DNA of 54,419 nt from an uncultured Bacteroidales bacterium. Its GTDB lineage: Bacteria > Bacteroidota > Bacteroidia > Bacteroidales > F082. How positions within the stretch are numbered: the stretch's first letter is position 1; each line of letters begins with the position of its first letter. The stretch covers positions 1 to 54,419 of the forward strand of contig CAMZEK010000014.1 of assembly GCA_947305795.1 (NCBI GenBank), given 5' to 3'. A program made the translations under genes and the position numbers. The notes under the pieces were generated by a model that was not told the DNA's origin, ran no database searches, and worked only from the letters and a program-made list of their open reading frames with translations. Positions 24,240-32,530 of the stretch are shown piece after piece.

Positions 24240-26602
24240 GCGATGACGGCGTTGGCAATGAGGTAGGCAAACCAGGCGCAAATCCAGGCGACGACACACT
24301 GAAACAGGATGATAAACAGCATCCATTTGGTGCCCAACTCGCGGCGGATGGCGGCCACGGCGGCTACGCACGGCGTGTAGAGCAGGCAGAAGACGAGCAT
24401 CGAAATGCTTGTCACTGTGGTGAATAGAGGCATGGCGTTGAGCACCTCTAGGGTGGCGACGACACTTTCCTTGGCCATGAATCCGCTTACCAAGGCCGTG
24501 ACGATTTGCCACTCGCCCAAACCAATTGGACGGAAAATCGGGGCAATCCAGCCGGCCACACTCGCTAGCATGCTGCCTTCGCCGTTTTCGACCATATTGA
24601 AATGGAAATCAAAGGTTTGCAGGAACCAAATTACCAACGAAGCGAGGAAAATCACCGTGAAGGCGCGTTGCAGGAAGTCCTTGGTTTTGTCCCAAAGCAG
24701 GTGCGCCACGTTTTTGAGGCCAGGCAGACGGTAGTTGGGCAACTCCATCACGAAAGGGGCCACATCGCCTTTGTTGCCGAACCACTTGGTAAACAGCGCG
24801 GTAACGATGCCGACGATGATGCCCAACAAATACAAACAAATCAAGACCACGCCGCCGTGATGCGGGAAAAACATCGACGTGAAGAAGGCGTAAATCGGGA
24901 TTTTGGCCGAGCAACTCATAAAAGGCGTTAACAATATCGTGCGCCAACGGTCGTGGGTGGAGTGAAGGGTGCGCGCGGACATTACCGCAGGCACAGTGCA
25001 GCCGAAGCCGATGAGCATGGGCACGATGCTGTGACCCGTGAGGCCGAGTTTCCGCAAGAAACTGTCGCTGACGAAGGCCACACGCGCCATGTAGCCGCTG
25101 TCTTCGAGCAGACTAAGGAAGAAAAACAACAGAATGATAATCGGCACGAAACTCAAAACGCTGCCCACGCCACCAAAGATACCGTCTACCACTAATGACT
25201 GCACGGCGGGACTGACGTTCCAATTGGCCAACGCCGTTCCACATCGCTCGGCGAGCCAAGAAATGCCTTGGTCGAGCCAATCTTGCAGTGGTGCGCCAAG
25301 CAGGTCGATGGAAAGGTAGATAATGCCCACCATGACAAGGATGAAAATCGGGATGGCGGTCCATTTGCCGGTCAGGTATTTGTCAATGCGGCGACTGCGT
25401 TGGTATTCCTTGCTTTCCTTGGGCTTGACCACGGTTTTGTCGCATAGTTTTTTGATGAAGGCAAAACGCATTTCGGCCATCGCTGCGGCACGGTCAAGGC
25501 CGCGTTCCTCTTCCATCTGGACGATGAGGTGCTCCAAGGTTTCTTTCTCGTTTTGAGAGAGTTGCAGTGCGTCCATGACGATTTGGTCGCCTTCCACGAG
25601 CTTGGAGGCGGCGAAACGTACGGGAATGTCGGTGCGTTGGGCATGGTCTTCGATGAGGTGCATGATGCTATGTAGGCAACGGTGTACGGCTCCGCCATGG
25701 TCGTCCTTGTCGCAAAAATCTTGACGCACAGGGGCTTCCTGATACTTCGCGATGTGGATGGCGTGGTCGACGAGTTCGTTGATGCCTTCGTTTTTCGCGG
25801 CGGATATGGGCACCACGGGCAGACCCAAAATCTGCTCCATTTCGTTCACGAGGATGCTGCCGCCATTGTTGCGCACTTCGTCCATCATGTTGAGTGCCAG
25901 CACCATAGGTGTTCCCAATTCCATGAGTTGCATGGTCAGGTAAAGGTTGCGCTCAATGTTGTTGGCGTCCACGATGTTGATGATGGCTTTGGGCTTTTCC
26001 TTCAGGATGAACTCGCGCGAGACAATTTCCTCGTTGGTGTAAGGCGAGAGGGAATAAATGCCCGGCAGGTCGGTGACGGAGGTCTCTGTGTGGCCTTTGA
26101 TGGTGCCGTCCTTGCGGTCAACTGTGACGCCAGGGAAGTTGCCCACATGCTGGTTCGCGCCTGTCAATTGGTTGAAAAGGGTGGTTTTGCCGCAGTTTTG
26201 TTGTCCGGCGAGGGCGAAAGTCAGTTTTGTGCCTTTGGGCAGGGGCGTTTCGTGCGTTTTGTCGTGATAGATGCCTTCCTCGCCCAAGCCAGGGTGGGCG
26301 TTATGATCTGGGAGGGAAGTGATATAGAGATGGTTATCATCTTGACGGTCAGAGATTTCTGTTTCATCGGAAGGATTGCACAGTTCCACTTCAATCAAGG
26401 CGGCATCGGCTTTGCGCAAGGTGAGCGCATAGCCGTGAATCATCACCTCCATCGGGTCGCCGAGGGGCGCGAATTTCACCAATTTGATGGTGGCATCGGG
26501 GATGAGGCCCATGTCCAAAAAGTGCTGGCGGCGTTGGCCTTCTCCGTTAACGGATTGAATGTGTGCAGATTGACCAATTTCAAGTTTATCGAGCGTAATC
26601 AT
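24236..26602 (-). CDS. feoB: Ferrous iron transporter FeoB with fused N-terminal FeoA domain
   Basis: A 788-residue protein. The ATG at 26602 is preferred because a longer reading would begin with TTG beside the promoter. Residues 1-75 are a FeoA SH3-like domain (DKLEIGQSAHIQSVNGEG, MEVMIHGYALTLRKADAALI). The G domain starts near 125: G1 GQQNCGKTT (133-141), the Switch I threonine region NFPGVTVDRKDG, G3 DLPG, and G4 ALNMMDE. The membrane part contains LIGFGCTVPAVMSARTL and PFMSCSAKIPIYAFF, the two Gate motifs with conserved Cys. It imports Fe2+ across the inner membrane. The fused FeoA arrangement is usual in Bacteroidota. Confidence 0.97.
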   Translation of the reverse strand: MITLDKLEIGQSAHIQSVNGEGQRRQHFLDMGLIPDATIKLVKFAPLGDPMEVMIHGYALTLRKADAALIEVELCNPSDETEISDRQDDNHLYITSLPDHNAHPGLGEEGIYHDKTHETPLPKGTKLTFALAGQQNCGKTTLFNQLTGANQHVGNFPGVTVDRKDGTIKGHTETSVTDLPGIYSLSPYTNEEIVSREFILKEKPKAIINIVDANNIERNLYLTMQLMELGTPMVLALNMMDEVRNNGGSILVNEMEQILGLPVVPISAAKNEGINELVDHAIHIAKYQEAPVRQDFCDKDDHGGAVHRCLHSIMHLIEDHAQRTDIPVRFAASKLVEGDQIVMDALQLSQNEKETLEHLIVQMEEERGLDRAAAMAEMRFAFIKKLCDKTVVKPKESKEYQRSRRIDKYLTGKWTAIPIFILVMVGIIYLSIDLLGAPLQDWLDQGISWLAERCGTALANWNVSPAVQSLVVDGIFGGVGSVLSFVPIIILLFFFLSLLEDSGYMARVAFVSDSFLRKLGLTGHSIVPMLIGFGCTVPAVMSARTLHSTHDRWRTILLTPFMSCSAKIPIYAFFTSMFFPHHGGVVLICLYLLGIIVGIVTALFTKWFGNKGDVAPFVMELPNYRLPGLKNVAHLLWDKTKDFLQRAFTVIFLASLVIWFLQTFDFHFNMVENGEGSMLASVAGWIAPIFRPIGLGEWQIVTALVSGFMAKESVVATLEVLNAMPLFTTVTSISMLVFCLLYTPCVAAVAAIRRELGTKWMLFIILFQCVVAWICAWFAYLIANAVIA

Positions 26603-26623
26603 TCGGGTCTTTTTTTGATGATG

Positions 26624-26631
26624 CAAAAATA
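26624..26631 (-). promoter_or_regulatory. -7 box of feoAB
   Basis: TATTTTTG on the minus strand, 21 bases before the feoB start at 26602. Confidence 0.7.
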
Positions 26632-26720
26632 GGAAGAACTTCGCTTGGTCTTGCTCCTTATTAATAATGGTTTTCGGCGAAAAACCTCATCATTTGTGGG
26701 GAAGGGAACGGTTTTTGTTG

Positions 26721-26728
26721 TAATTTTG
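26721..26728 (+). promoter_or_regulatory. -7 box of the VESFPD-repeat gene
   Basis: TAATTTTG, 24 bases before the ATG at 26753. A possible TTTG upstream element lies at about 26694. Confidence 0.55.
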
Positions 26729-26752
26729 AGCGTTAATCCAATTCGAATCTCC

Positions 26753-27106
26753 ATGAAAAAGCTATTGATTATCACATTGTTCGCGCTGATGGCTCTGCCT
26801 ATGATGGCGCAGTCGAACGACAAGAAACCAGGCATCAACAAGGAAAACTGCACGTTCACCAATAAAGACGGCAAGACCTTCAACCTCTATGGCAAGTGGC
26901 AGATTGTGGAGAGTTTTCCCGACATCAAAGTGCAAATTGTGGAGTCCTTCCCAGACTTGGAAGTGAAAGTCGTGGAGAGCTTTCCCGACCAATGTGGTAA
27001 GGTGAAGTTTGTGGAGAGCTTTCCCGACGTGAAAGTGCAGATTGTCAATAGTTTCCCTGACATTAAGGTAAAGATTGTGGAATCGTTCCCCGGCGTAAAA
27101 AAATAG
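26753..27106 (+). CDS. Secreted VESFPD-repeat protein (candidate 7(1) septoil-knot family)
   Basis: A 117-residue protein. The ATG at 26753 begins a clean signal peptide (MKKLLIITLFALMALPMMAQ); the frame is open upstream but without a signal. From residue 55 it is six near-identical 11-12 residue units: WQIVESFPDIKV, QIVESFPDLEV, KVVESFPDQCGKV, KFVESFPDVKV, QIVNSFPDIKV and KIVESFPGVKK. The alternating hydrophobic pattern implies a compact beta structure. I recall repeats of this kind in the '7(1) septoil knot' family, but this was not checked. It is divergent from feoAB. The function is unknown. Confidence 0.75.
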   Translation: MKKLLIITLFALMALPMMAQSNDKKPGINKENCTFTNKDGKTFNLYGKWQIVESFPDIKVQIVESFPDLEVKVVESFPDQCGKVKFVESFPDVKVQIVNSFPDIKVKIVESFPGVKK

Positions 27107-27126
27107 ATGTGAGGTAGGAATTGTAG

Positions 27127-27195
27127 GGACGCAATGCTTGCGTCCGAAGGGCTGTCATATTATGGCAGCAGATGCAGTGACGCAACATTTGCGTT
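27127..27195. repeat. Cluster of three short hairpins (GGACGCAA family)
   Basis: Three hairpins in succession: GGACGCAATGCTTGCGTCC (27127-27145), GCTGTCAT...ATGGCAGC (27151-27169) and GACGCAACATTTGCGTT (27179-27195). 'gtagggacgca' hairpins are a known type of dispersed repeat in Bacteroidota (from memory). They fill the gap before the third TPR regulator. Confidence 0.7.
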
Positions 27196-27217
27196 TGTAA
27201 ATCGTTAGAAAAATGCA

Positions 27218-28639
27218 ATGAAGATTGTCGGCAAAATAGTTTTTATGTTGTTGTGGTTTGCGCTTGCAGCCTGCCATCCCATGCCCCGCGATGTGCGGCA
27301 AGCCGCCCGCGATGCCTTGGAAAACGCTCGCATTCAGTTGGATTCAGGCAACAAAACGGAGGCTTTGCAATTGTTCAAAGAGGCAGAGCATTACGGTTTG
27401 ATGGCAGACGATACGTTAACGGTGGCGCGCGCCCGTTACCAAATTGGTGACATATTGTATAGGAAAGGCGAGACGAAAGAAGAATATATGTGGCGTTTGA
27501 AAGCCGCAGAACCGTGTTTTGGAACCCATTATGACGAACGAGCTAAATTGCTCAACCTGATGGGTTCTGCATATATCGCTTTTCGGGAGTTTGATAGTGC
27601 TGAAATGTATATAAATCAAGCACTTTATTATGCAGAAAAGAGCCAAAACCAAGAGATTTATACAACAGTGCTGACAAACTTTTTTGTTCTGAATCTGGAT
27701 CAAGGCAACTACAATAAAGCCGCCGAATATCTTTGGAAATTCAAGGCAAGGACTGAGTTGGAAACAGACGAGGAAAGGATGTATTATTGCCAAAGTTTGG
27801 GAACGGTTTACGATGCCGCAGACAACACGGATTCCGCAGCCTACTTCTTTAGAAAATATGAAGCCATATTGCAGGACACCAATACCATGAAAGGTTATAA
27901 ACCTTATTGGGATTACTTGACATTGGAAAAATATGCCGAATTGCGTGGTGATTCTGCTTTGGCTTTGTGGTATTATGAGCATTACATTTTGGAAAACGGA
28001 AAAGCGGAATACAAAAAAGAGAAGGAGAATCTTTATAGTATACAGAAGAAATATGATTACGAGGTTTTACAGAACGAGTTGAACGAGAAAATCATCCGCA
28101 AACAGCGCATTATCATCCTCATTAGCGGACTGGCGGCTTTGGTTTTGGTAGCTTTATTGGTGTCGCAAATCCGCTTGGCTAGGAAACGGAAACAAGAGGC
28201 AGAAATCAACGCGGAACTGTTCCATTTTAAGCAGCAGAACAAAGCGTTGGCACAAAAAGACGCCGAGCACGAGCAAATCCAGCAAAACTATGCCGACCGC
28301 CTTTCAGATGCCTTAATGAAGGAACAACGCATCATGCTTCTGTTAGACAACTATTTGAACAGCAACAAGAAAGCCAACCTCCTCAAAGATTTAGAGGCAT
28401 CCGTCTATGGCGACAAGGACCATTGGAAAGCTATGCTTGCGGTGGTGGGCCAGCTCTTCCCCGACCTCATGGAAACACTGCAACAAAAATACCCCGACTT
28501 GGACGAGGACGAAATGAAATCATACATCCTTTCGTATTTCAAGCTCTCGCGCCAAGAGGAGGCTGACTACCTTGGAACGACCGTTAATATGGTAGATAAA
28601 CTACGCGGAAGACGGCGGAAAAAGATGGAAGAAGGCTAA
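27218..28639 (+). CDS. TPR lipoprotein-type membrane regulator with C-terminal HTH (paralogue 3)
   Basis: A 473-residue protein with a canonical lipobox (ALAAC, Cys19). TPR-like helices run from 25 to 260 (ALENARIQLDSGNKTEALQL, LLNLMGSAYIAFREFDSAEM, AAEYLWKFKARTELE). A transmembrane helix is at 298-317 (IIILISGLAALVLVALLVSQ). A long coiled coil (about 320-385) precedes a C-terminal domain with QKYPDLDEDEMKSYILSYFK and an HTH-like EEADYLGTTVNMVDKLRGRR. The C-terminus aligns by eye with paralogue 2. It is upstream of a secreted S41-type peptidase gene on the same strand, 161 bases away; regulation of it is an inference. Confidence 0.8.
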   Translation: MKIVGKIVFMLLWFALAACHPMPRDVRQAARDALENARIQLDSGNKTEALQLFKEAEHYGLMADDTLTVARARYQIGDILYRKGETKEEYMWRLKAAEPCFGTHYDERAKLLNLMGSAYIAFREFDSAEMYINQALYYAEKSQNQEIYTTVLTNFFVLNLDQGNYNKAAEYLWKFKARTELETDEERMYYCQSLGTVYDAADNTDSAAYFFRKYEAILQDTNTMKGYKPYWDYLTLEKYAELRGDSALALWYYEHYILENGKAEYKKEKENLYSIQKKYDYEVLQNELNEKIIRKQRIIILISGLAALVLVALLVSQIRLARKRKQEAEINAELFHFKQQNKALAQKDAEHEQIQQNYADRLSDALMKEQRIMLLLDNYLNSNKKANLLKDLEASVYGDKDHWKAMLAVVGQLFPDLMETLQQKYPDLDEDEMKSYILSYFKLSRQEEADYLGTTVNMVDKLRGRRRKKMEEG

Positions 28640-28800
28640 AATCTTTGGACTTCCCCCAGAAAAAGTTTGGAATAGACATTGCTTTATATTTCTCATTTTC
28701 AAAGTATTACATTTTTAAAACCTCGGAATTGTTTGGAATGAGGTTTCAACCGCTTGACAAACCGAGTATTTTTGTTTTCAAATTTCAAAACGCATTAACT

Positions 28801-30930
28801 ATGAAAACAAAATCCATGATTTTCGCATTGTTGCTCATGGGCAACATTGCTTTTGCGCAGGAAACCTACCTTTGGCCTGTCGCTCTGTCTTTAGACAAAA
28901 AGGCCGGCGACGACATCCTTTACCGCCCACAAGACTACATAGGCGTGGCCGATGGTGTGACCCAAGCCGAGTTGAATTTTGACCGTTTGATTATTGGCGC
29001 GCCTTTGGGAACGCCTGTGCTTTGCCCCGTGGATGGAACTATCACGCATGCCAACATTCTCTACAGCAACAGTTTCAGTTGTTCCATTGATGTATTTAAC
29101 CAACAAACGGGCAACTTCGAGCAAGACTCACTTCTGTTCATCGAGTGGGGAATGTCGCCGGAAAAGATTCGTTATATGAACACAAGTGTTTCCATTCGCG
29201 TTGCCGACGGACGAGAGGTGCATGTGAGCGGTATGCGCCCGCTGCGGCTGTTCAAGACGGGCGAGACCGTGCATCGGGGTGATGTGTTGGGCACCGTGGG
29301 CTATTATTACAAGCGCATCAAGGAGCCATGTGTGGTGGTCAGTATCTCGAAAAACTCGAAGCCCGTTGACCCAATGACGCCTTTCGGGCTGAAAACCACT
29401 TTTGTTCCTGCCAAGGTGAACAACAAGACCCAACTGACTCGCGAGGAGGCGCAAGCCGACATCAACGGCATGATGGCGGCTTTAGAAGATGCCTTCCCTG
29501 GACTGTATGATTACACGCCGAAAGCGGAGTTCGATACCTATATCAAAAACAGAATGGCTGCGATTGGCGAAACCATCTCCAGAAGTGATTTCGAGGTATT
29601 AATTTTCAAATTGCTTGGGAAAATCCACGACAGCCATACGGCCATCATCTCAGCGCCGAAAGTGAAGAGAGGTGGATCGCCTTCCTCAGTGTGTCTGGGC
29701 TGGTTCAACGACACGCTACAGGTATGGCGCACCGTTCCAAGATACAAAGACTACCTCGGTAAAAAAGTGGTTTCAGTAAATGGCATTTTCGCCGACTCTC
29801 TGAAAGCCATGGTGTTGGAGTATGCCACCTATTCCGATGGTTATGTGAAGAGTTATGGGGATTATGTGCTTCTGTATGGAATGGATAATTACTACTGCGA
29901 CCAAATCGCGAAGGATGCCAACCTTATGGTTACTTTTGCTGACGGCGAGACGAAGCGTTTTGAACAAATGAACCCCAAAGACCCTTACCGCGAACCACAA
30001 TGGTTAGAATACCAATACCGCCATTATCATACGGATAAGGAGGGAAATGAGGAGGCACATTTTGATTTTGAAAAATTCTCTGACACTGTGGCTTATCTCG
30101 CCCTCCACACTTTTGAACTAGATGATTTGGAAATGGAGCAAATCAACGAAATTTTTGCCAATCTTATCGCCGATAGCATTCCCAACTTGATTCTCGATCT
30201 TCGTTTCAACCACGGTGGACCATCAGCCTCAGTGGAGGGTATCTATGCCTATCTGGCACAGAAACCGTTTTGCACCAACTTACGCAAAATTGTGAACAAG
30301 AAAAACGGTTACGCTTGCGTTGGTAGTTGTCCCGTGGACGATGATGAGGACGGCCCGTTTGCTGATTATGAGCCGCTTCCGAGTGGCGAGGGCTTCGTGA
30401 AGGACGAGCCGGAAAGGAGAGAGCCTGATTCACTAGTCAACTACAAAGGACGGCTATATCTGCTTACCAATGAGACTTCGTTTTCAGCCTCCACCTGCTT
30501 TGCGGGTTGGGTGAAGAAGCAGAACCGAGGCGTCATTGTTGGGCGAGAGACAGGTTCGGCTTACCATCAAATGAAGGCAGAGAATTTTACGCAATACATA
30601 TTGCCCAATTCCGATATCGCCATCCAAATACCAATGATTAAGATTGTGTTTGACACGGTGGTGAACGAGCGTTTTCCCTACGGTCGCGGCGTGCTTCCCG
30701 ATTATCCCATCAACTTCACGCTTGAGGAACTATCCTTCGACCACGGTGATTCCATTTTGAACTACACCTTACAACTCATTCGCGAGGGCAAATACATCTA
30801 TTATATTGAGCCTGAGCCAGAAACATCAAGCGTCGAGGAGGCCGCGCGTCCTTTTCGTTGGTGGTGGGTCGCGATAGGAGTGGTGACCGTAGTAGTGTCT
30901 ATTGTGCTGAAAACGAGGGGGAAGAAATAG
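28801..30930 (+). CDS. Secreted S41 peptidase with degenerate M23 (LytM-like) N-domain and C-terminal TM
   Basis: A 709-residue protein. The ATG at 28801 starts a signal peptide (MKTKSMIFALLLMGNIAFAQ); the frame is open upstream without one. Residues 60-200 resemble an M23/LytM domain (GAPLGTPVLCPVDGTITHA, TGETVHRGDVLGTVG, SISKNSKPVDP), but the zinc-binding HxH near the end reads VVSIS, so it is probably inactive. Residues 215-660 are an S41 tail-specific protease: LLGKIHDSHTAI, NLILDLRFNHGGPSA, and the nucleophile region LTNETSFSAST. A C-terminal helix WWVAIGVVTVVVSIVL plus a KTRGKK tail anchors it. Possible role: cell-wall-targeted or envelope protein processing. Confidence 0.83.
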   Translation: MKTKSMIFALLLMGNIAFAQETYLWPVALSLDKKAGDDILYRPQDYIGVADGVTQAELNFDRLIIGAPLGTPVLCPVDGTITHANILYSNSFSCSIDVFNQQTGNFEQDSLLFIEWGMSPEKIRYMNTSVSIRVADGREVHVSGMRPLRLFKTGETVHRGDVLGTVGYYYKRIKEPCVVVSISKNSKPVDPMTPFGLKTTFVPAKVNNKTQLTREEAQADINGMMAALEDAFPGLYDYTPKAEFDTYIKNRMAAIGETISRSDFEVLIFKLLGKIHDSHTAIISAPKVKRGGSPSSVCLGWFNDTLQVWRTVPRYKDYLGKKVVSVNGIFADSLKAMVLEYATYSDGYVKSYGDYVLLYGMDNYYCDQIAKDANLMVTFADGETKRFEQMNPKDPYREPQWLEYQYRHYHTDKEGNEEAHFDFEKFSDTVAYLALHTFELDDLEMEQINEIFANLIADSIPNLILDLRFNHGGPSASVEGIYAYLAQKPFCTNLRKIVNKKNGYACVGSCPVDDDEDGPFADYEPLPSGEGFVKDEPERREPDSLVNYKGRLYLLTNETSFSASTCFAGWVKKQNRGVIVGRETGSAYHQMKAENFTQYILPNSDIAIQIPMIKIVFDTVVNERFPYGRGVLPDYPINFTLEELSFDHGDSILNYTLQLIREGKYIYYIEPEPETSSVEEAARPFRWWWVAIGVVTVVVSIVLKTRGKK

Positions 30931-32530
30931 TTTCCGCTTCGCCCCGAGTGATGAACCGCACCTTCACTTCGGGCGTTTTCTTGTTTTCGGCTTTCACTTC
31001 GCAACGGAAGCTCACATTGGAGTTGCCTTCGTCCAAATAGGAGATACCTTGCGCTTGGATTCCCTCTAACTTGTTGTAATTCAAGTCAGAGATGTAAGCG
31101 GTGCCGTCAAAGTTGTAGAGGAGGCATTGTCCGGCTTTGAGGGTGCAGGGCAAGTATAAAACGCCGTTTGGAGTGTGGAATTCCAGTTCACTGATGCTGC
31201 CAATGCCTTCCACGGCGATTTGCAGGGCGAAACGGCTGGCGTTCGGACTGTACCAATCCCAAACGTCATCCGTGAGATTGCAGAAATAGCGCCTTGAAAT
31301 ATGCTGAGAATAAAGCAGATAGGAAGAATCTCCCGACTTTTCAAGGTGCCAATTGCCGTATGGGTCTTTGAAGGCTTCTTTTTGTTCTTCGCTGAATGCG
31401 CTGGCCAAACGCAGCGTTTCCCATTGGTTAATGGTGTTTAATATTTCATCTGTCAGGCCGTGTCTGCGCATGGTTTCTGCACTGAAATCGAGGCCAAAAC
31501 CAGCTTCGAAGGCAGCAGCTTTGGAGAGGAACCACTCCAATTCTTCTATCGTGGTAGCTTTGCGGTTTTTGTCGGTGAGCCGGATCTGGAAGTTGCCTAT
31601 CATCCACGGAATCAAGTTGCTGCGATAGAACTCCTGCTTTTCAGTCAGTGTTTCCACAATCTTGTTCCGCATGTTTTCGTTCCAGAACTGGTTCTCATTG
31701 ACGCGGCTCAGGTATTGTCCTGAAGTAGGGGTAAGCAGATCGGCTTGCAGAAGCTTGTCGGGGTTGTATTTGCGCATCGTGTCAAGAAAATGGCCGATGG
31801 CCTCATCACCTTGATTGTTGTAGCCGTAACTTTTCAAGTCGTTGAAAATCAGAAGGGGATAATCGGTTTTGGCCAGCTTTTTGGCTTCGGCTTGTGCCAT
31901 TTGGTCTTGCAGTTCAAGGTCGGGGAGGAGGGTGCGTTCTGGTGTGTCCCAAAGCTTGTAAACGATGGCGTTTTTGGAGTGGGCGGATTTCTTCGTTCCA
32001 AATGCGCCTCGGGTACAGTTGTACAGCAGGTTGCTGTTGCCGCTGACCTCAGTCGTTCGGTAGACGATGAGTTCGTCGTCGATTTGCAGTACATTGATGC
32101 TTGAAGGTATATCGAAAAGCTCGGAATGATAGACCGCAAACGCGTCTTGGCTCTCATCCATAGACAGTTGCAACTGCAAAGTGCCTTGTTTCAGCAAGTG
32201 AATGGAAGGTTTGGGCGAAACATGTCTGCTGTTCGTCGGGATGCGGTTAGCCAGCACTGAAATACCCAAATCCAATCCCGCTTGGCGACATTTTTCTTTC
32301 AAAAACGGAGCGTCTTTTTCGGTGTAATCGGCTATCAGATAGGATTTTGAACTTCTTTGAATGTTTGAGCATGAAGAGTCTTGAACGCCTGCAGGCATGT
32401 CATATCGAGTCTTTTCGTCTATAGATACGTTTGGCCGAATGGCTCGGTATGACATAGGCGAAAAGGCGAAGAAAACTATGCCTTCAATACTAAGCAAGAA
32501 AACGGTCAATATGGCTAAGATTCTGTTCAT
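30899..32530 (-). CDS. Secreted protein of unknown function, possible TIM-barrel hydrolase
   Basis: A 543-residue protein with an N-terminal membrane or signal segment (MNRILAILTVFLLSIEGIVF). After about 100 residues comes a block with DDELIVYRTTEVSGNSN, YPLLIFNDLKSYGYNNQGDE, NLIPWMIGNFQIRLTD and ELEWFLSKAAAFEAGFGLDF. This rhythm of beta strands and helices suggests a glycoside-hydrolase-like barrel. The C-terminal 130 residues look like a beta-sandwich (YLPCTLKAGQCLLYNFDG). I do not recognise a family. The start overlaps the dgt stop by one base, so it is translated after dgt. Its 3' end overlaps the S41 gene by 32 bases on the opposite strand. Confidence 0.7.
   Translation of the reverse strand: MNRILAILTVFLLSIEGIVFFAFSPMSYRAIRPNVSIDEKTRYDMPAGVQDSSCSNIQRSSKSYLIADYTEKDAPFLKEKCRQAGLDLGISVLANRIPTNSRHVSPKPSIHLLKQGTLQLQLSMDESQDAFAVYHSELFDIPSSINVLQIDDELIVYRTTEVSGNSNLLYNCTRGAFGTKKSAHSKNAIVYKLWDTPERTLLPDLELQDQMAQAEAKKLAKTDYPLLIFNDLKSYGYNNQGDEAIGHFLDTMRKYNPDKLLQADLLTPTSGQYLSRVNENQFWNENMRNKIVETLTEKQEFYRSNLIPWMIGNFQIRLTDKNRKATTIEELEWFLSKAAAFEAGFGLDFSAETMRRHGLTDEILNTINQWETLRLASAFSEEQKEAFKDPYGNWHLEKSGDSSYLLYSQHISRRYFCNLTDDVWDWYSPNASRFALQIAVEGIGSISELEFHTPNGVLYLPCTLKAGQCLLYNFDGTAYISDLNYNKLEGIQAQGISYLDEGNSNVSFRCEVKAENKKTPEVKVRFITRGEAETISSPSFSAQ

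Noticed and set aside
25682..26632. 316-residue plus-strand ORF antisense to feoB
   Set aside because: feoB motifs are complete on the other strand; the antisense product has no recognisable features.
26599..26883. Minus-strand ORF spanning the feoAB and VESFPD promoters
   Set aside because: It covers divergent promoter regions and overlaps two supported genes; no family similarity.
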